From NCBI GenBank assembly GCA_003024785.1, contig PUQB01000185.1, positions 1 to 64,000 on the forward strand: 64,000 nt of DNA, written 5' to 3'. This DNA comes from Selaginella tamariscina (lineage: Eukaryota > Streptophyta > Lycopodiopsida > Selaginellales > Selaginellaceae). Positions within the stretch are counted from its first letter, which is position 1. Each line of letters opens with the position of its first letter. Made by a program: the position numbers and the translations under genes. Under the pieces are notes generated by a model. It saw only the letters and a list, made by a program, of their open reading frames with translations. It did no database searches and was not told the DNA's origin. Of this stretch, positions 26,456 to 39,178 are shown in pieces.

Positions 26456-28637
26456 CCATCTTTCAAATCAGACTCAGCCTTTAGCGCTGGAGCTGCAAAA
26501 GAGATTGCAAATACAAATAACTATATATATACACTCATGAGTAAATGCATGTGTGTGTACACATATACACGTGCATACTTACCGTGTTTTGAGTCCGCCT
26601 CTATTGCTGAAGCTACAATATAAAACCAGTAATCAATATTAGCAATAATATTTGAATATACTTGATATGTATGTATGTGCCTAGCTATGTGTATATGCAT
26701 ATATACACATAAATAGACATTGCAAAAATAAATATGCAGCCAATCATACCGTCTTAGTTTCATCCGGCATACTCAGCGAGCTTTCAGCATTCTCTGTGTA
26801 ATAGGTTATTGTGTGTGTGTGTGTGTGTGTGTGTGATATATGTAAAGATGACACACACCCGAACTGATATATACATTGCAAATGAGAAAGAATATAAACA
26901 ATCTTACCCATCTTAATTTCATCTGGCATACTTGGCGAGCTTTCAGCATTCTCTGTGTAATAAATATGTTATAGTGTCTCCATGTGTATGTATGTATGGA
27001 TAATGTGTGTGAGGATACAATATGTAGAAATCACACACACACACACACAAGCTAGTTATGCAAAGATCTATACAGGCTTATATGTGTGTATACTAAACAT
27101 ATATTATAAGATTAACACAAGCACGTTTGCATGCACGCACACAAACACAAATTAACTTACCAGTCTTAGAGTGGTTCACGAGTTTAACTTCAGCATACTC
27201 TGTGTCGTAAATTAACCAGTTACCCAAAGACTGATATATGCAACGATCTGTATATGTGTCTCTATCATATATACATATACAGAAGAAAAACAAATCCATA
27301 AACGCATGCAAAAGTTAACTCACCGCTCCTGGAGTCATCTGGTTTAACTTCGTTATTTTCTGTGTGATAAAGCCCAGTCAGTTATACAAGGATACATAAA
27401 GCCATATATATATAGGTTTATGTGTGTATACGATATATATCTTAAGGGAAGCAATATACACAAAACACGTGCACACACACACAAAAGTATTCAAGCTTAC
27501 CGGTTTTAGAGCCATCTGCGAGCTTAACTTCACCATTTTGAATTAAACTCAGTTATGCAAAAATTTTATATATAATGTACAAATGTTACATACAATATAC
27601 ATGTAGATATAATGTGTTTAGGCACACAGTCACGCACAAACAAACAAACAAATACAGAAAATAATAATAATAATTTAAAAAAAAAAAACAAAACAAAATA
27701 ACACTTTCTAACCTAGAGTCATCTCCAAGTTTAGCTTCAGCGTTGTCTGTATGAGAATAAACAAATCAATAGCTTGGTTCATGATAAACATGTGTGGTAT
27801 AACATTTTAAATCACTCACACACACGCGCACGCACCCACACACATACACAAACATAGAGTTATCAGTGAGTTTTACTTTGTGTATAAATTAAATAAGAAG
27901 CTAATCAGTTATGCAAAGATTTATATATAATAATATATAAAGGAAAATAACTGTATGTATATAAATACGGACAATTCATGTATGTCAGCCTTTCTACATG
28001 ATAAATACACCACGCATGGCATATTTATTATATATTAAAGATAACCACACACACACACACACACAACTTACCAGCCTTAGAGTCATCTGCCAGTGTAGCT
28101 TTAGCATTCTCTGTATCATAAATTAAACAAGAGGCTAGTAGTTATACATGTGTATAAATAATATGTGTGTATAAATAATAAAACTGATTACAGCCAAGCA
28201 ACCATAACTTAATTATGTCCAGCGCATTCATATAATAAATATAAACAACGCATTAAATGTAATGCACACCACATGTAAGCAATGTGCATACACGTGCACA
28301 TTGCATATATATACACATACATACACAAATGCGTTAGTAGTAGCATATCATGTGTGTGTGTGTGTGTGTGAAATACACATAACTATATATATGGGTACTC
28401 TTACCTTGTTGATGTTGTCCATTTCCAGGATTTTCTGCAAATAAAAAGAAAGTAAAATTATTAAGAAAAATATAAGTAAATAGTTCATTTAATCAAACAT
28501 GTACTTTACTGGTTTCCCTGTCTGAGTCCCAGAACCTCGAGACTCTATATGAAACAAGATAAGATAAGACAAAAATAATGCATTTGTGCGTGCGTGTGTA
28601 TGTGCGTATGTTTGTGTAAAACATAAAACCATTTAAA

Positions 28638-28676
<39 letters not shown>

Positions 28677-29049
28677 CATACATAAAGAATATAAATGGGT
28701 TATTCCCAAATGTATAAAATGGTATATAATATAAGAAATACACCAAATAAAATCCAAAATACACAAGAAATGGAATAAAATACTTATAACTAATAAATCA
28801 AATAAGAGAACCATATAAATAGGAAAAATTAAATAAGAAAACCATATAAATAATAAAAATGTTTACCATCATCGGAAGAAGCATTATCAGAAGAGCCTCC
28901 TTCTTTAGTGTGAAACCCTTTAACTTTACCACAATGCTTCCTGTGATTTCTTCTGTGTTTAGCACTTGCGGGTATATCCAGCCGCATCTCCTACATACCC
29001 AAGAATCCCCATTTTCCCCTCTTGCTGCTTCTGCTGATCCCCTAATCAT
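24558..29049 (-). CDS. Zinc-finger protein gene with about 20 duplicated mini-exons
   Basis: Exon 1 (29049-28867) encodes a finger-like segment WVCRRCGWIYP followed, after a small frame-breaking deletion, by SAKHRRNHRKHCGKVKGF. This resembles a plant Cys2/His-Cys finger family with YPNPHPSAKHRRxH. Downstream is a string of exons of 30-50 nt, most with phase 1 at both ends and GT..AG borders. One set encodes ENAESSxSMPDExK-like peptides (26750-26793, 26908-26952 and diverged copies at about 27160, 27330, 27505, 27715 and 28075). A second set alternates DTTIEPESN and NGTALPVQ peptides (25810-26400). The last exon near 24558-24740 ends in SYYVCCTPQIT. One donor (about 25951) and one frame (about 25530) look broken. 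The function is unknown; nuclear or regulatory by analogy only. Confidence 0.55.
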
Positions 29050-29484
29050 CTCTCTTTCTCTCTTCTTCCCCTGCTAAAACCCCTCACTGAAAGACACTAA
29101 GTAGCAAGCAGTCAACCATTAACACAGTACATTAAACTATTCAAATACATTTTAAAACTTTTTAAACCATTAAATATACGGGCATCCATCCATACATGAT
29201 TGTACAAATAAAATTTCACATTATATCCACAAACACTGTATACTTATATTATATTAAATATATGGTGTCCCATCTCTCTCACACACGCGCGGGCTGTAAC
29301 TATTTATACAAGTTGTGTAAAATAGAGCGGCCGAGATTTAAAGAATCTTATCTAATGGTTCACAACCACCTAAAAATTTGCCACATATACAACGTATATA
29401 AAAAGCATACAAAATATACACACACAAAACATACATGAGCGTTTGTATACACACAAAGCATGTTATAATATACCGAAGCATATA
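29050..29484. other. Promoter-side spacer of the zinc-finger gene
   Basis: No gene is seen. It lies upstream of the minus-strand zinc-finger gene start at 29049 and should hold its 5' UTR and promoter, in AT-rich DNA with CA tracts. Confidence 0.4.
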
Positions 29485-29493
29485 TCAAATATA

Positions 29494-29765
29494 GGAAAAT
29501 TATCAAATTAACCCTCTAGTTTTATATAATTCTCAAATTGTCCCGGTAGTTTTGAAAAATTCTCAAATTAGCCTTGAGTTATTAATCAGTTTTTATAATA
29601 CACACACTGCAATATATTGTTTAATGCTAATATATAGCATTGCATGTGTGTGGGGGTGTATGTGTGTGTATTATTAAGCTGATTAATAACTATTTGAGAA
29701 TTTTTTTAAAACTACCGAGAATTTGAAAATTATATAAAACTAGAGGGTCAGTTTGATAATTTCCC
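29494..29765. mobile_element. MITE copy 2 with 9-bp target-site duplication
   Basis: The 272-bp element has the same terminal repeats as the copy at 15945 (GGAAAATTATCAAAT... and ...GTTTGATAATTTCCC). It is flanked by a perfect direct repeat tcaaatata at 29485-29493 and 29766-29774. A 9-bp duplication with long inverted termini indicates a Mutator-type MITE. It lies just upstream of pectin acetylesterase copy B. Confidence 0.85.
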
Positions 29766-30157
29766 TCAAATATACATATACACAAAGTATATACATGAGA
29801 AACGCGCATATTGTATTCATATATATACATTGTTTTACTATCTGGCGATCTACAGTATACATATATTTTTTTAAATGTTATAGAATCTTGATAAATCAAG
29901 AATTACCAACATTTCTTCCAAGACAAGCACTATGGTTTGATTAAGTTTAATTTGCAAAGGTGGAATAGATGTCTGTGTACACACACACACACGAGTTCAG
30001 GTGCACATACGTGTGAAGCACGTAAGCTTATGTGTCATGCTGAACTTCATATATATGACATGTGGCTGTTGAACTTCATAATACACACACACACACACAC
30101 AGAGAGGCTATACATAAGTACGTATACATATACACAACGTAATTTGATATCTTGCCG

Positions 30158-30798
30158 TGTGTCTTGATGGAAGTCCGCCTGCTTATTACTTGCGTCGAGG
30201 TGCAACTTTAAACTGGCTTCTGTTTATGCAAGTAAAATCTTTCCCTTATCTCTTGGAGCAGTAAAAAACAGACTTATTCAGGCAATACTTAATCAACACA
30301 CACACACACGCACGCACATCATGTTTTAAATATGTAATATATAATTGAATGGGAAACTTACCTAGTTTTTTCATAGATTTTGGAACTGGACTCGTGTATA
30401 TATTGCTTATTGTGATGGGGATGTTACGTTGGAGATGTTGAATAGCCTGTCCCCTTTTCGACTAAAAAATGAGGGTTTTTAATATTATATAATATTTATA
30501 ATCTTATATATTATACTTGGTTATGCATAGACCCGCTACGTATATTATGTGTATATGGAGGTATATCATGAATGGTCTGCCGCAGAAGGGAATGAAGGAT
30601 GATGCTGATAAGGTATTTATACATATATATATTGTATTAATATGTGTGTGTGTGCGGCGCGCGCCTGCGTTGCTCGTCACACACATATATAATTTTTCTA
30701 CTTGGTTTATGGCAGATAAGAGTACCCACTTCCACAGTGGATGCCTTGTGTTGAAAATACAAATACATGCCAACCCAATCAACTTGAAATATTACAAG
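30158..30798 (+). pseudogene. Pectin acetylesterase copy B, internally deleted
   Basis: Four exon relics remain: 30158-30231 (CLDGSPPAYYLRRG), 30377-30473 (YCDG region), 30531-30612 and 30716-30798 (ending in the CQPNQLKYYK-like block). Exons 1, 3, 6, 7, 8, 10 and 11 are missing, including those with the nucleophile Ser, the acid and the His. The exon 2 acceptor is CCG instead of CAG. It lies in tandem with copy C and cannot encode an enzyme. Confidence 0.85.
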
Positions 30799-31520
30799 GT
30801 AGTTGTAATTTTCATATATATGATATACATGTGTGTAAATTAATGTATATTTACTGTTTATTCTGAATAAATATACCAATCAGATTTGTTATAGTTATGT
30901 TATGCATATATATATACACGTGTGTAAAGTAAATGTATATTTATTGAATAAATATACCAATCAGATTTATTATAAATTTACAGCTCAAATTTAACCTTTA
31001 ATGTTTCAACTTTAACCATTTTATTATACAAAATATATTTACTATTTAAATATATTATATTGTAATTACAACTTACAAAAATCAAACACATTGTATGTTG
31101 TACTTATATATAGAGCTACACAAATAAAGTAATATATACAAGTCTGCATCCATATGTTATGTCATGTTCATGTTTATGTTCTCTCTACATAATTAAGTTT
31201 ATAAACAGCACTCGTGTTAACTACTCAACAAAATGCATGTGTGTAAGTATATATATATATATGTATATATGTATATACATGTAATATGATGGGTCATAAG
31301 TTCCATTTCTTTCGAGACAAACATAAACATGGTTTTGATTAAATTTAAATTTGCCAAAGGTTAGTTATAGTTTGACACGACTCATGTATTTAACAGCATG
31401 TTTGCTATGGAATGGATGTTTGTACACACATGCATACACACGCACTATGTGTCATGTTGACATGTGAGCATGTTGTTGCTTCATATAATTAAGGAATATA
31501 CATATAAATATCTTTCAACA

Positions 31521-33026
31521 ATGGCAATATGGTTGCTTGTTTCTATTTCTTGCTTCACTATGCGGAGGGCAACCACAAGAAACGTTAGTATAACACTTCT
31601 ATCGGATGCTGTGAAAGAGGGTGCAGGTAATTTGAGTAAAATCTATATATATTATAACCATATAGACATCTACACATATTACACGTGTGTGTGTAAGAGA
31701 GAGATATTTTGCGGCTTTACGACGATTCTATACGGAGCTTATGAAAATATACATAAATACGTATACATATACAGTATATAGATTGGTATTTTGCAGTGTG
31801 TCTTGATGGAAGTCCGCCTGCTTATTACTTGCGTCGGGGTGCAACCTCAAACTGGCTTCTGTTTATGCAAGTAAACTCCTTACATTCAAAATCTTTTCCT
31901 TTTATTATTTTATTTTTGGTATTTGAGTATTATTTTTAAGGGGGGAGGTATTTGTTATGGAGATATAGTGCTTGTTTAACACGGAGCACTACTAACCTTG
32001 GTTCAAGTACACAGTTTCCCCAAAATTTTACATTGAATTTCGGCGTCTTTACCATTTCTGAGGAGGACAATCCAGGTAGCGTATCAACTAAACATACATT
32101 ATATATATCATCTTTTAAATATATAATATGTAATATATAATTGAATGGGAAACTTACCTAGTTTTTTTTTATAGATTTCTGGAATTGGAATCACGTATAT
32201 ATTGCCTATTGTGATGGGGGATGTTACGTTGGAGATGTTGAAGAGCCTGTCCCCGTTTCTACTAAAAATGAGGTTTAATATATATATATATATATATATA
32301 TATTATTATATTATATTTATAATATATTATAATTTTACGTATATGTTATACTTGGTTATGCATAGACTCGCTACCTATATTATAGAGGTTTCAAAATCTG
32401 GAAGTATATCATGAATGATCTGCTGCAGAAGGGAATGAAGGATGCTGATAAGGTATTGTATACACACACACACACATATACACGTGTGTGTGTGTGTGTG
32501 TATATATATATTTGCTTTAGGTCCTTCTATCTGGCTGTTCAGCAGGTGCAATAGCAACGGCACTTCTATGTAATGACTTTCACGACCTCATACCTCAATC
32601 TTCTGTAAAATGCTTAATGGACGGCGGACTCTTGATAGACGTGTACTGAAACTCGTTTTTATTGTTATTATAAGATATTTGTTACTGGTTTTTATATTTA
32701 CAACAGGCCAGACCTTAATGGAACTTACTCATCCGACCCATTTTCAAAGAGGCTGCCGAGGAGCACCAGATCCGGATTGGTATAGAGAGGGGATATGTTC
32801 CAAAGAATGCTGCGTACCAAGTACAATATCATACTTTTTTTATTATATAAGTTTTTAACTTATTTACGTACTTAATTATGTGGTTATATTAGAATAGGTT
32901 TATAAAATGGTTTATTTCTTACAGCAACTTTTTCCTCCATATTTCTTGACTTCCATCAAACCACCGTTGTTCCTTTTGAATTCAGCTTACGATACTTGGC
33001 AGGTAAGGTTTAATAGGTATGTGTGT

Positions 33027-33066
<40 letters not shown>

Positions 33067-33693
33067 AAGATATCTTGTCCTTTCTTTATGGCAGATAAGA
33101 AACACTTTACAGTACCCAACTTCACAATGGAGGCCTTGTGTTGAAAATATAACTACATGCCAACCCAATCAACTTGCAATATTACAAGGTAGTTGTAGTT
33201 TTCAAGTTATATAATCATATGTGTGGACTCCCTCTACATATACGTGCATGCGTGTATGTATATAGTGCGTACATATACATACAGAAGTACCTTTAAAACT
33301 ATTATGCACGTTTATGTTTAATAGTATTAAAAGTTAAGCAATAGTGTATGAATTAACTATTACTATTAGCTTAATATAAATCTAATTTGTACACAGGGTT
33401 TAGAGAGAGCTTCTTCCGTAGTCTTGAGCCTGCAGTATTTGAGAGAAAAGATTGGGGCATGTTTATCTATTCCTGCTTTCATCATTGCGGGGGTGATGTA
33501 ACAACTGTGAGAGTTCAAAACATGGTACTATTTAACTGCTATATACGTATATTTCTAAGTTGTACTTGAGCAGAGCATCTTGGGAGCTTTAGGGAACTGG
33601 ATGTACGAAAGACAAGTAGCTAAAGCAATTGATTTTGTTCCATGGCCAAGCAATCCAACGTGCACAACATATTTTGAAGACACTTGGCTTTAA
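31521..33693 (+). pseudogene. Pectin acetylesterase copy C, all 11 exons, frameshifted
   Basis: Exons lie at 31521-31626 (signal peptide from ATG 31521), 31797-31870, 31941-32075, 32175-32272, 32366-32452, 32521-32642, 32707-32820, 32925-33002, 33095-33188, 33397-33524 and 33574-33693. The catalytic triad is visible: Ser in SGCSAGAIAT (exon 6), Asp in NSAYDTWQ (exon 8) and His in SCFHHCGG (exon 10). The join GA|VCLDGSPPAYYL matches the plant family. Two breaks remain: a deletion in exon 3 after GGGICYGD and a one-base deletion in exon 7 before EEHQIRIGIERGY. Everything else is open. The enzyme would be secreted and act on pectin acetyl esters. Sequencing error at the two sites cannot be excluded, so function is uncertain. 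Confidence 0.85.
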
Positions 33694-34414
33694 TTAGCTG
33701 TTACTAAGTGTTATTTAAGCTCTAACTATAATATGAAACTTAAGTAAGTCTGTTTAACTCACAAAACAAATTTTCTAAGCACGTGTAAATATCTTGATCC
33801 AACGGTTGATTTGTACGTACTTATGTATGGAACCAATGTTGCTACACAAGGTTAGTAGAAGAGGTCAATCATCTACATTTGATAACAATGACAGCGATTT
33901 GTTTTACATCTGTTCAAAATGATTATATAAACCTTTTACCACCTTAAGTAAGCAAGCTATGTACTTTAGTGGACCTTATAATGATGTATGCATGTATCAT
34001 GGCAGACAAGATGTTTATAAACACAGCTTCCTACAAACTTCTGATTACTACAAAACTTTAGAAAAAACTAAAATATTTTACAAACTCTGCTTCTCAGAAA
34101 CTTAGAACATGAACATGTATGAATGGTTGTTGATAAGATGAAAAGGTGTTGAATTAAACTCCAATATTCATTAATCATATATACAGATAATACACAAACT
34201 TAAAATTCAAATCATTGAAAGATAGAGGATGCATGTACAGGTGTTTAAGTTTACTTCTCTATATACAACTCCACTCTGATGTTTGTCAAGGTTAACTTCA
34301 CATAAGTCAAATTTTAGACATTAAAGTCTTGGTCTTGTTGTTGTGTCGTAAAGAAACTTTTAAGTACCTTACATAGTAGAAAAAAAAACAAAAAAAAGAG
34401 CTTTGTAGAACTAG
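33694..34414. other. Spacer between pectin acetylesterase copy C and the LRR kinase
   Basis: I see no gene. It should hold the 3' UTR of copy C and the promoter of the LRR receptor kinase; no other repeat is apparent. Confidence 0.4.
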
Positions 34415-37217
34415 ATGGTGTATCACCAATTCACAAATGGGGCTTGGCATCCTTACGTTATCCCTTTCTGGTGTTTTTTTTTCACTTTTCTTATATGTAC
34501 TTACTCGAATGATCTTGATATTCTGCATTCCTTCCGTCAGCAACTCGATAACCCAAATGCGTCCCTTGTTACATGGAATTTGTCTAATCCATGCTCTTCA
34601 TGGGAGGGAGTCTCATGCCTTGAAGACAGCTTCACAGTCACAAATATTACACTCTCCAAAATGTCTCTCTCAGGTACTCTTTCCCCTTCCATAGGAAACC
34701 TCAGAAACCTGAGGTATCTCGACTTGTGGTTGAACGATTTCAGAGGTGCCATACCTGCTGAGATAGGAAACTGTACCAATCTGGAATATCTAGATCTGGA
34801 CGGTAACCATTTCACAGGAGAAATACCTGTAAGTCTTAGCAATTTAACAAGACTGAAAATACTTCAGCTCCAGGACAACTCCCTTTCAGGAAGAATCCCA
34901 CCCGAGCTCTTTACTCTTTCAAACCTGGAAATCCTGTATCTGTATAACAATAGCCTCTCTGGTGAGATACCTGTGAACATAGCTCAGCTTCATAAATTCA
35001 GTATCTCTTTCTCTCGTATAACAACCTCACTGGAAGCATACCCAAGGACATCGTAAGATTATCCCGGCTTGTGCACCTGACGCTCCAAGGGAACTCACTC
35101 AGCGGTGAAATCCCCAGGGAACTCGGAAGAATAGCAGCTTGAAAATCGCTTACATGTCAGACAACATGTTTGAAGGCTCCATTCCATTGGAACTATGTAA
35201 GAGCGGCAGTTTAGAAAGAGTACTTGCAAAACAATAAATTGCAAGGTGAAATCCCCATAGAGTTGATTGGGTGTACCACTTTGAAAAGGTTAATGTTGCA
35301 GAGCAACAGGCTAACCGGTCGGATTCCCACTCAGGTAGGAATCGCTAGAAACTTAACTTACCTCGATCTCTCCATAACTTGCTAAATGGATCTATTCCAA
35401 CGACACTCAACATTGCAACAGTGAATTTTAGTTGGAAGTAAATTTGCTGCTGTACAGTGATTTGAAAACAAATTTACTTTGATATTATATGAAAGCAAAT
35501 CACTGTACGACAGCAAATTTACTTCCAACTGAATTCACTGATTGCAAGAATCTTACATGGTTAGGCCTTCACGACAATGCTCTCTCTGGAGAGCTGCCAA
35601 GTGGTCTTGAAGAATTGGAGGTTCTGAACGTCGCAGATAACCGGATTGCAGGAAACCTTCCTCCTCAGTTTGGTAGCGTGAGAATGTTCACTCTGGACCT
35701 CAGTGGCAACATGCTACAGGGAGCAATGCCTCAGGTGCTACAACAATTGACAGGTTTGCAACAGCTCTTCTTACAGGACAATCAGATAGAAGGCACTATT
35801 CCTAAGTTTCTTGGAAACTTGCAAAGTCTTCGTGAACTGAATATGAGCAATAACGAAGTAAATGGCTCCATCCCAAGCGAGCTAAGTAGCTTAGAGTCAT
35901 TGACCACCCTCGACCTCAGTAAGAACCAGCTCATTGGTAACATTCCACCTCAGCTTGCAGTTTTGACTAAGTTGGAATATTTGGATTTGTCACAGAACCA
36001 GCTCTCTGGTGGCATTCCTTCTCAGCTTGGACAGCTTGTAAGCTTGACTTACGTGAACTTGTCCTATAATAACTTAACAGGACCAGTACCTGAAGCTTGG
36101 AGCAAATTCAGTAGTTCGTCTTTTTTGGGGCTGGGTAACAAAAGTTGCACAACAAATTGCAATGGAGGAACTTCCTCTACAGTCATTGTGATAATCTGTG
36201 TTACTGTAGTGTGCGGGATCTGTCTTATAACTGCAGTAGCTTTTCTCCTGTGGCGGAAATGCAGAGCTTATCCTTCCGTGGAGAATCAAGTCTGCAACAA
36301 GCTCTTGCTAGATGACATTCTAACCGTAACTGGTGGATTAAGTCCCGACCATGTGGTTGGAGAAGGTGGACAGTGTACAAGGCAACAACGGAGTCTGGAG
36401 TTACTTATGCTGTGAAGAGGATCAGAAACGGATCTGAAGACGTCATCAAAAAGCTTCATGAAAGAATGGGAAACCGCTGGACAAGTGAGACACAGGAACA
36501 TTTTTAAAGCCCCTTGGCTTTTACAGGCATCGTGAGTCTGCTTTGTTGGTTTATGACTTCTTGCCTAAGGGAAGCCCGGCGACTATGAATAAGGAATAAG
36601 GAACCGATTCCATGGGATGTGCGGTACAATATAGCTTTGGGAAGTGCATATGGTCTAGCTTACTTGCATTACGATTGTGTGCCTAAGATACTGCATAGAG
36701 ACATCAAGCCCAACAACATTCTACTCACAAACGATATGGTTCCTAAGATAGCAGACTTTGGACTTGCAAAACTCGTAGAAAAGCAAATGGAATCCAAGTC
36801 TGTGTCTGGTATTGCAGGGTCATATGGATACATTGCTCCTGGTAAGTTCATTTAAACATTTAATTAAAACCTCATTAATGCCTGTTTTTTCCAGAGTATG
36901 CTTACACTATGAAAGTGAACGAAAAGAGTGATGTATATAGCTTTGGAGTGGTACTCCTGGAGTTGCTCATTAGGAAAACCCCACTGGATCCCTTTTTCAT
37001 GGAAAGGGGAGAGGGCATGTCGTCTTGGGCAACTAGGAATCCAGTGGAAGATGTAGTTGATGAATCGCTGTGGGACAAGGCGTCTGTGGAGGAGAAGCAG
37101 CAAATAGCTGTGGTTTTGAAGATTGGCTTGTTTTGTACTCATAGCAACCCTTCTGCAAGACCAACCATGCTAGAAGTTGTAGAGATGCTGCAAAGAGTGA
37201 AAAGTTTATGTTCATAG
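34415..37217 (+). pseudogene. LRR receptor-like kinase (LRR-XI-like), multiply frameshifted
   Basis: The order is a signal segment, the Cys-pair cap WNLSNPCSSWEGVSC, LRRs (LSPSIGNLRNLRYLDL and LTRLKILQLQDNSLSG), a further LRR block from about 35540, a transmembrane stretch at about 36180-36255 (VIVIICVTVVCGICL) and a kinase. Kinase motifs seen are a P-loop relic GEGG, YAVKRI (VAIK Lys), [18 protein letters not shown] and a GYIAPEYAYT block spanning an intron at 36841-36893. The end is ARPTMLEVVEMLQRVKSL. Frames break near 35020, 35140, 35220, 35375, 36375 and 36500; the alpha-C region is scrambled and the LRRs carry a foldback insertion. Living relatives bind peptide ligands at the cell surface. 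This copy is non-functional. Confidence 0.85.
35411..35548. repeat. Foldback of LRR coding sequence
   Basis: The arms at 35411-35464 and 35496-35548 are inverted copies (about 50 bp, few mismatches) around a 31-bp loop. The right arm is in-frame LRR coding sequence (LPTEFTDCKNL), so the left arm is an inverted duplication of it. Confidence 0.85.
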
Positions 37218-38013
37218 GACATACATATACAAAGTATAACAATCACCTTTAGTTGTATGTGGTATTTCTTCTTAACACACACACACACACTCAAAGCATC
37301 ATCCACGTAACAACAACAAGTCCACTTTTAATGAAAACATGTAAAGCTGGATGTCATATTTCTTGTCTGAAGTTTCTGCGAATCTCTAGTGAACATGCCG
37401 TGAGCAATACTAATTTGCATCAAAGACTTAAAAGAGTTTTGGATGGACTCGGCCATACTTCGAAAAGAAACCTTTGAAAGTTTATCACGAGATATGAAAC
37501 TTCTGTGACAACTTTTCTTTAAACTTGCACATAGTAGACTAGCTGGTGTTCAAGATGTATGTGTGTGTGTCACACACACGCGCACGCACGCACACAAAAG
37601 ACAATATTAACTTTATGAAGACATTCTGTATAGAGTTTGTGTTATACATACATAGGGAAATCAAGACTAGAGTGGCAAATACGCGTAACGATGACTATAG
37701 TCACAGTTGACAAAATGCAAGTCATAGACATTGTTGAAGTTTTCATAAGAAGTTTTGAATGTCAACTTCTAACATTTTCCAAGAAGCAGCAAAATATATA
37801 ATTTACAGCCATATCCATACAAACTCCTGCCTTAAACTTTAGGCAAGCCTTAACATGTAAGACAGATTTCTTGTGTCATGAAGTTTCCGTGCATTTAGAA
37901 GCTTTTAGTAAACTTCAGGACGCGTAGATGACGTATAAGTGTGACTAAGTCCACACCAAAGAACCATATATATATATATGCGCACATCCATATATACAAG
38001 AGACTTTGGAATA

Positions 38014-38351
38014 ATGAGCTTTAAGTTTGTGCTTACTGTTCTCTTCTGCATTTTGTGTTTATGGCAAGGTACTTGGTTAATTGAATCCCATGTGTATGTA
38101 TCTTTCTTATTGCTTAACAGGCATCAAACATGTGGAAGGCATTAGATTGGAGCGGTTGCTGATACCTGTACCTCGTGTGGCCATGGGTCAGTTCACGTTG
38201 TTTTGTTATTGTTGGCATTTTTAACTAAAACACTTTGTCAGCTCAATGTAATCCAGCATGGAGCTGTGCAGGGCAAGGGAACACTCTCCATAAACACTTC
38301 ATTATGTATGTTAATCGAGATTTAATTTGTATCATTTCAATTATTCTTTAG
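38014..38351 (+). CDS. Small secreted two-cysteine peptide, copy 1
   Basis: Three exons: 38014-38068, 38121-38186 and 38242-38351, with GT..AG borders; 77 codons including the stop. The first exon is a clean signal peptide (MSFKFVLTVLFCILCLWQG). The mature part starts IKHVEGIR and carries CNPAWSC in exon 3. The gene at 54632 shares splice phases, the signal peptide, the IKHVExIR block and the C[NS]PAxxC motif. Upstream sequence is also conserved between the two (gtaaacttc...gtgtgacta). No named plant peptide family matches. The C-terminus differs from copy 2, which stops sooner. It would be secreted; a signalling role is inference. Confidence 0.6.
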
Positions 38352-38579
38352 GCGGGTCTACCGAATATAACTAGTACTCTCGAGAAATGAGCTATCTTTG
38401 ATTTTATATCTATAATGATCAGATTTTCGTGTTTGCAATGAGTTATTCACTTTTCTTAAACTACACTTTAATGTTTATGTATATGTTTTCCTGCTAGTTT
38501 GATTTGATGAACGTTCCCGAAGCGGCCAAGGTTTGTGTGTGTAGATATGTACGTGTAATACTGATATATGCATACAAAT

Positions 38580-39147
38580 ATGTTAAACAAGGTCGTGAAG
38601 CAATTGAGCTATTTAAACAAATGGATATTGAGCCAGATGAAGTGACTTTTCTCTACATCTGTGGATATTGAACAAAGGGAGAAAGCTTCACAAGCGTGCT
38701 GCAGACATGGGATTAGATAAAAATGTGCTCCTTGGCAACCTTCTTATTAGGTTGTGTGTGTGTGTGTGTGTGTGTGAGGAGAGAGAGAGAGAGAGCATGT
38801 AAATAACAACACGTGTATGTTACGTCTATTACTATATACAAGGGGATACATCTAAATATATGACCTCCTAGGTATGTTCGTCTACTGTACTAGCACAAGC
38901 TCGTGTGTGTGTGTGTACATGTGTGAGATATTTATTTGATTGATATTTTAGGTTTTATGGGAAGCTTGATGGAGGACTGGAAGATGCGAAGTATGTTTTT
39001 TACAAAATACGTGAAAAAGATGTTGGTTCATGGAATGCACTTATCGCAGCATATGCCGGAGCTGGTCATCCAAGAGAAGCCTTGAGGTAGTACTACATTT
39101 CACAGGCACACACATGCATACATAATATAATGTCTCTTATTATATAA

Positions 39148-39178
<31 letters not shown>

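Noticed and set aside
34415..37217. Functional receptor kinase
   Set aside because: At least five frame breaks, a damaged P-loop to alpha-C region and a foldback insertion make a working protein impossible without repair.
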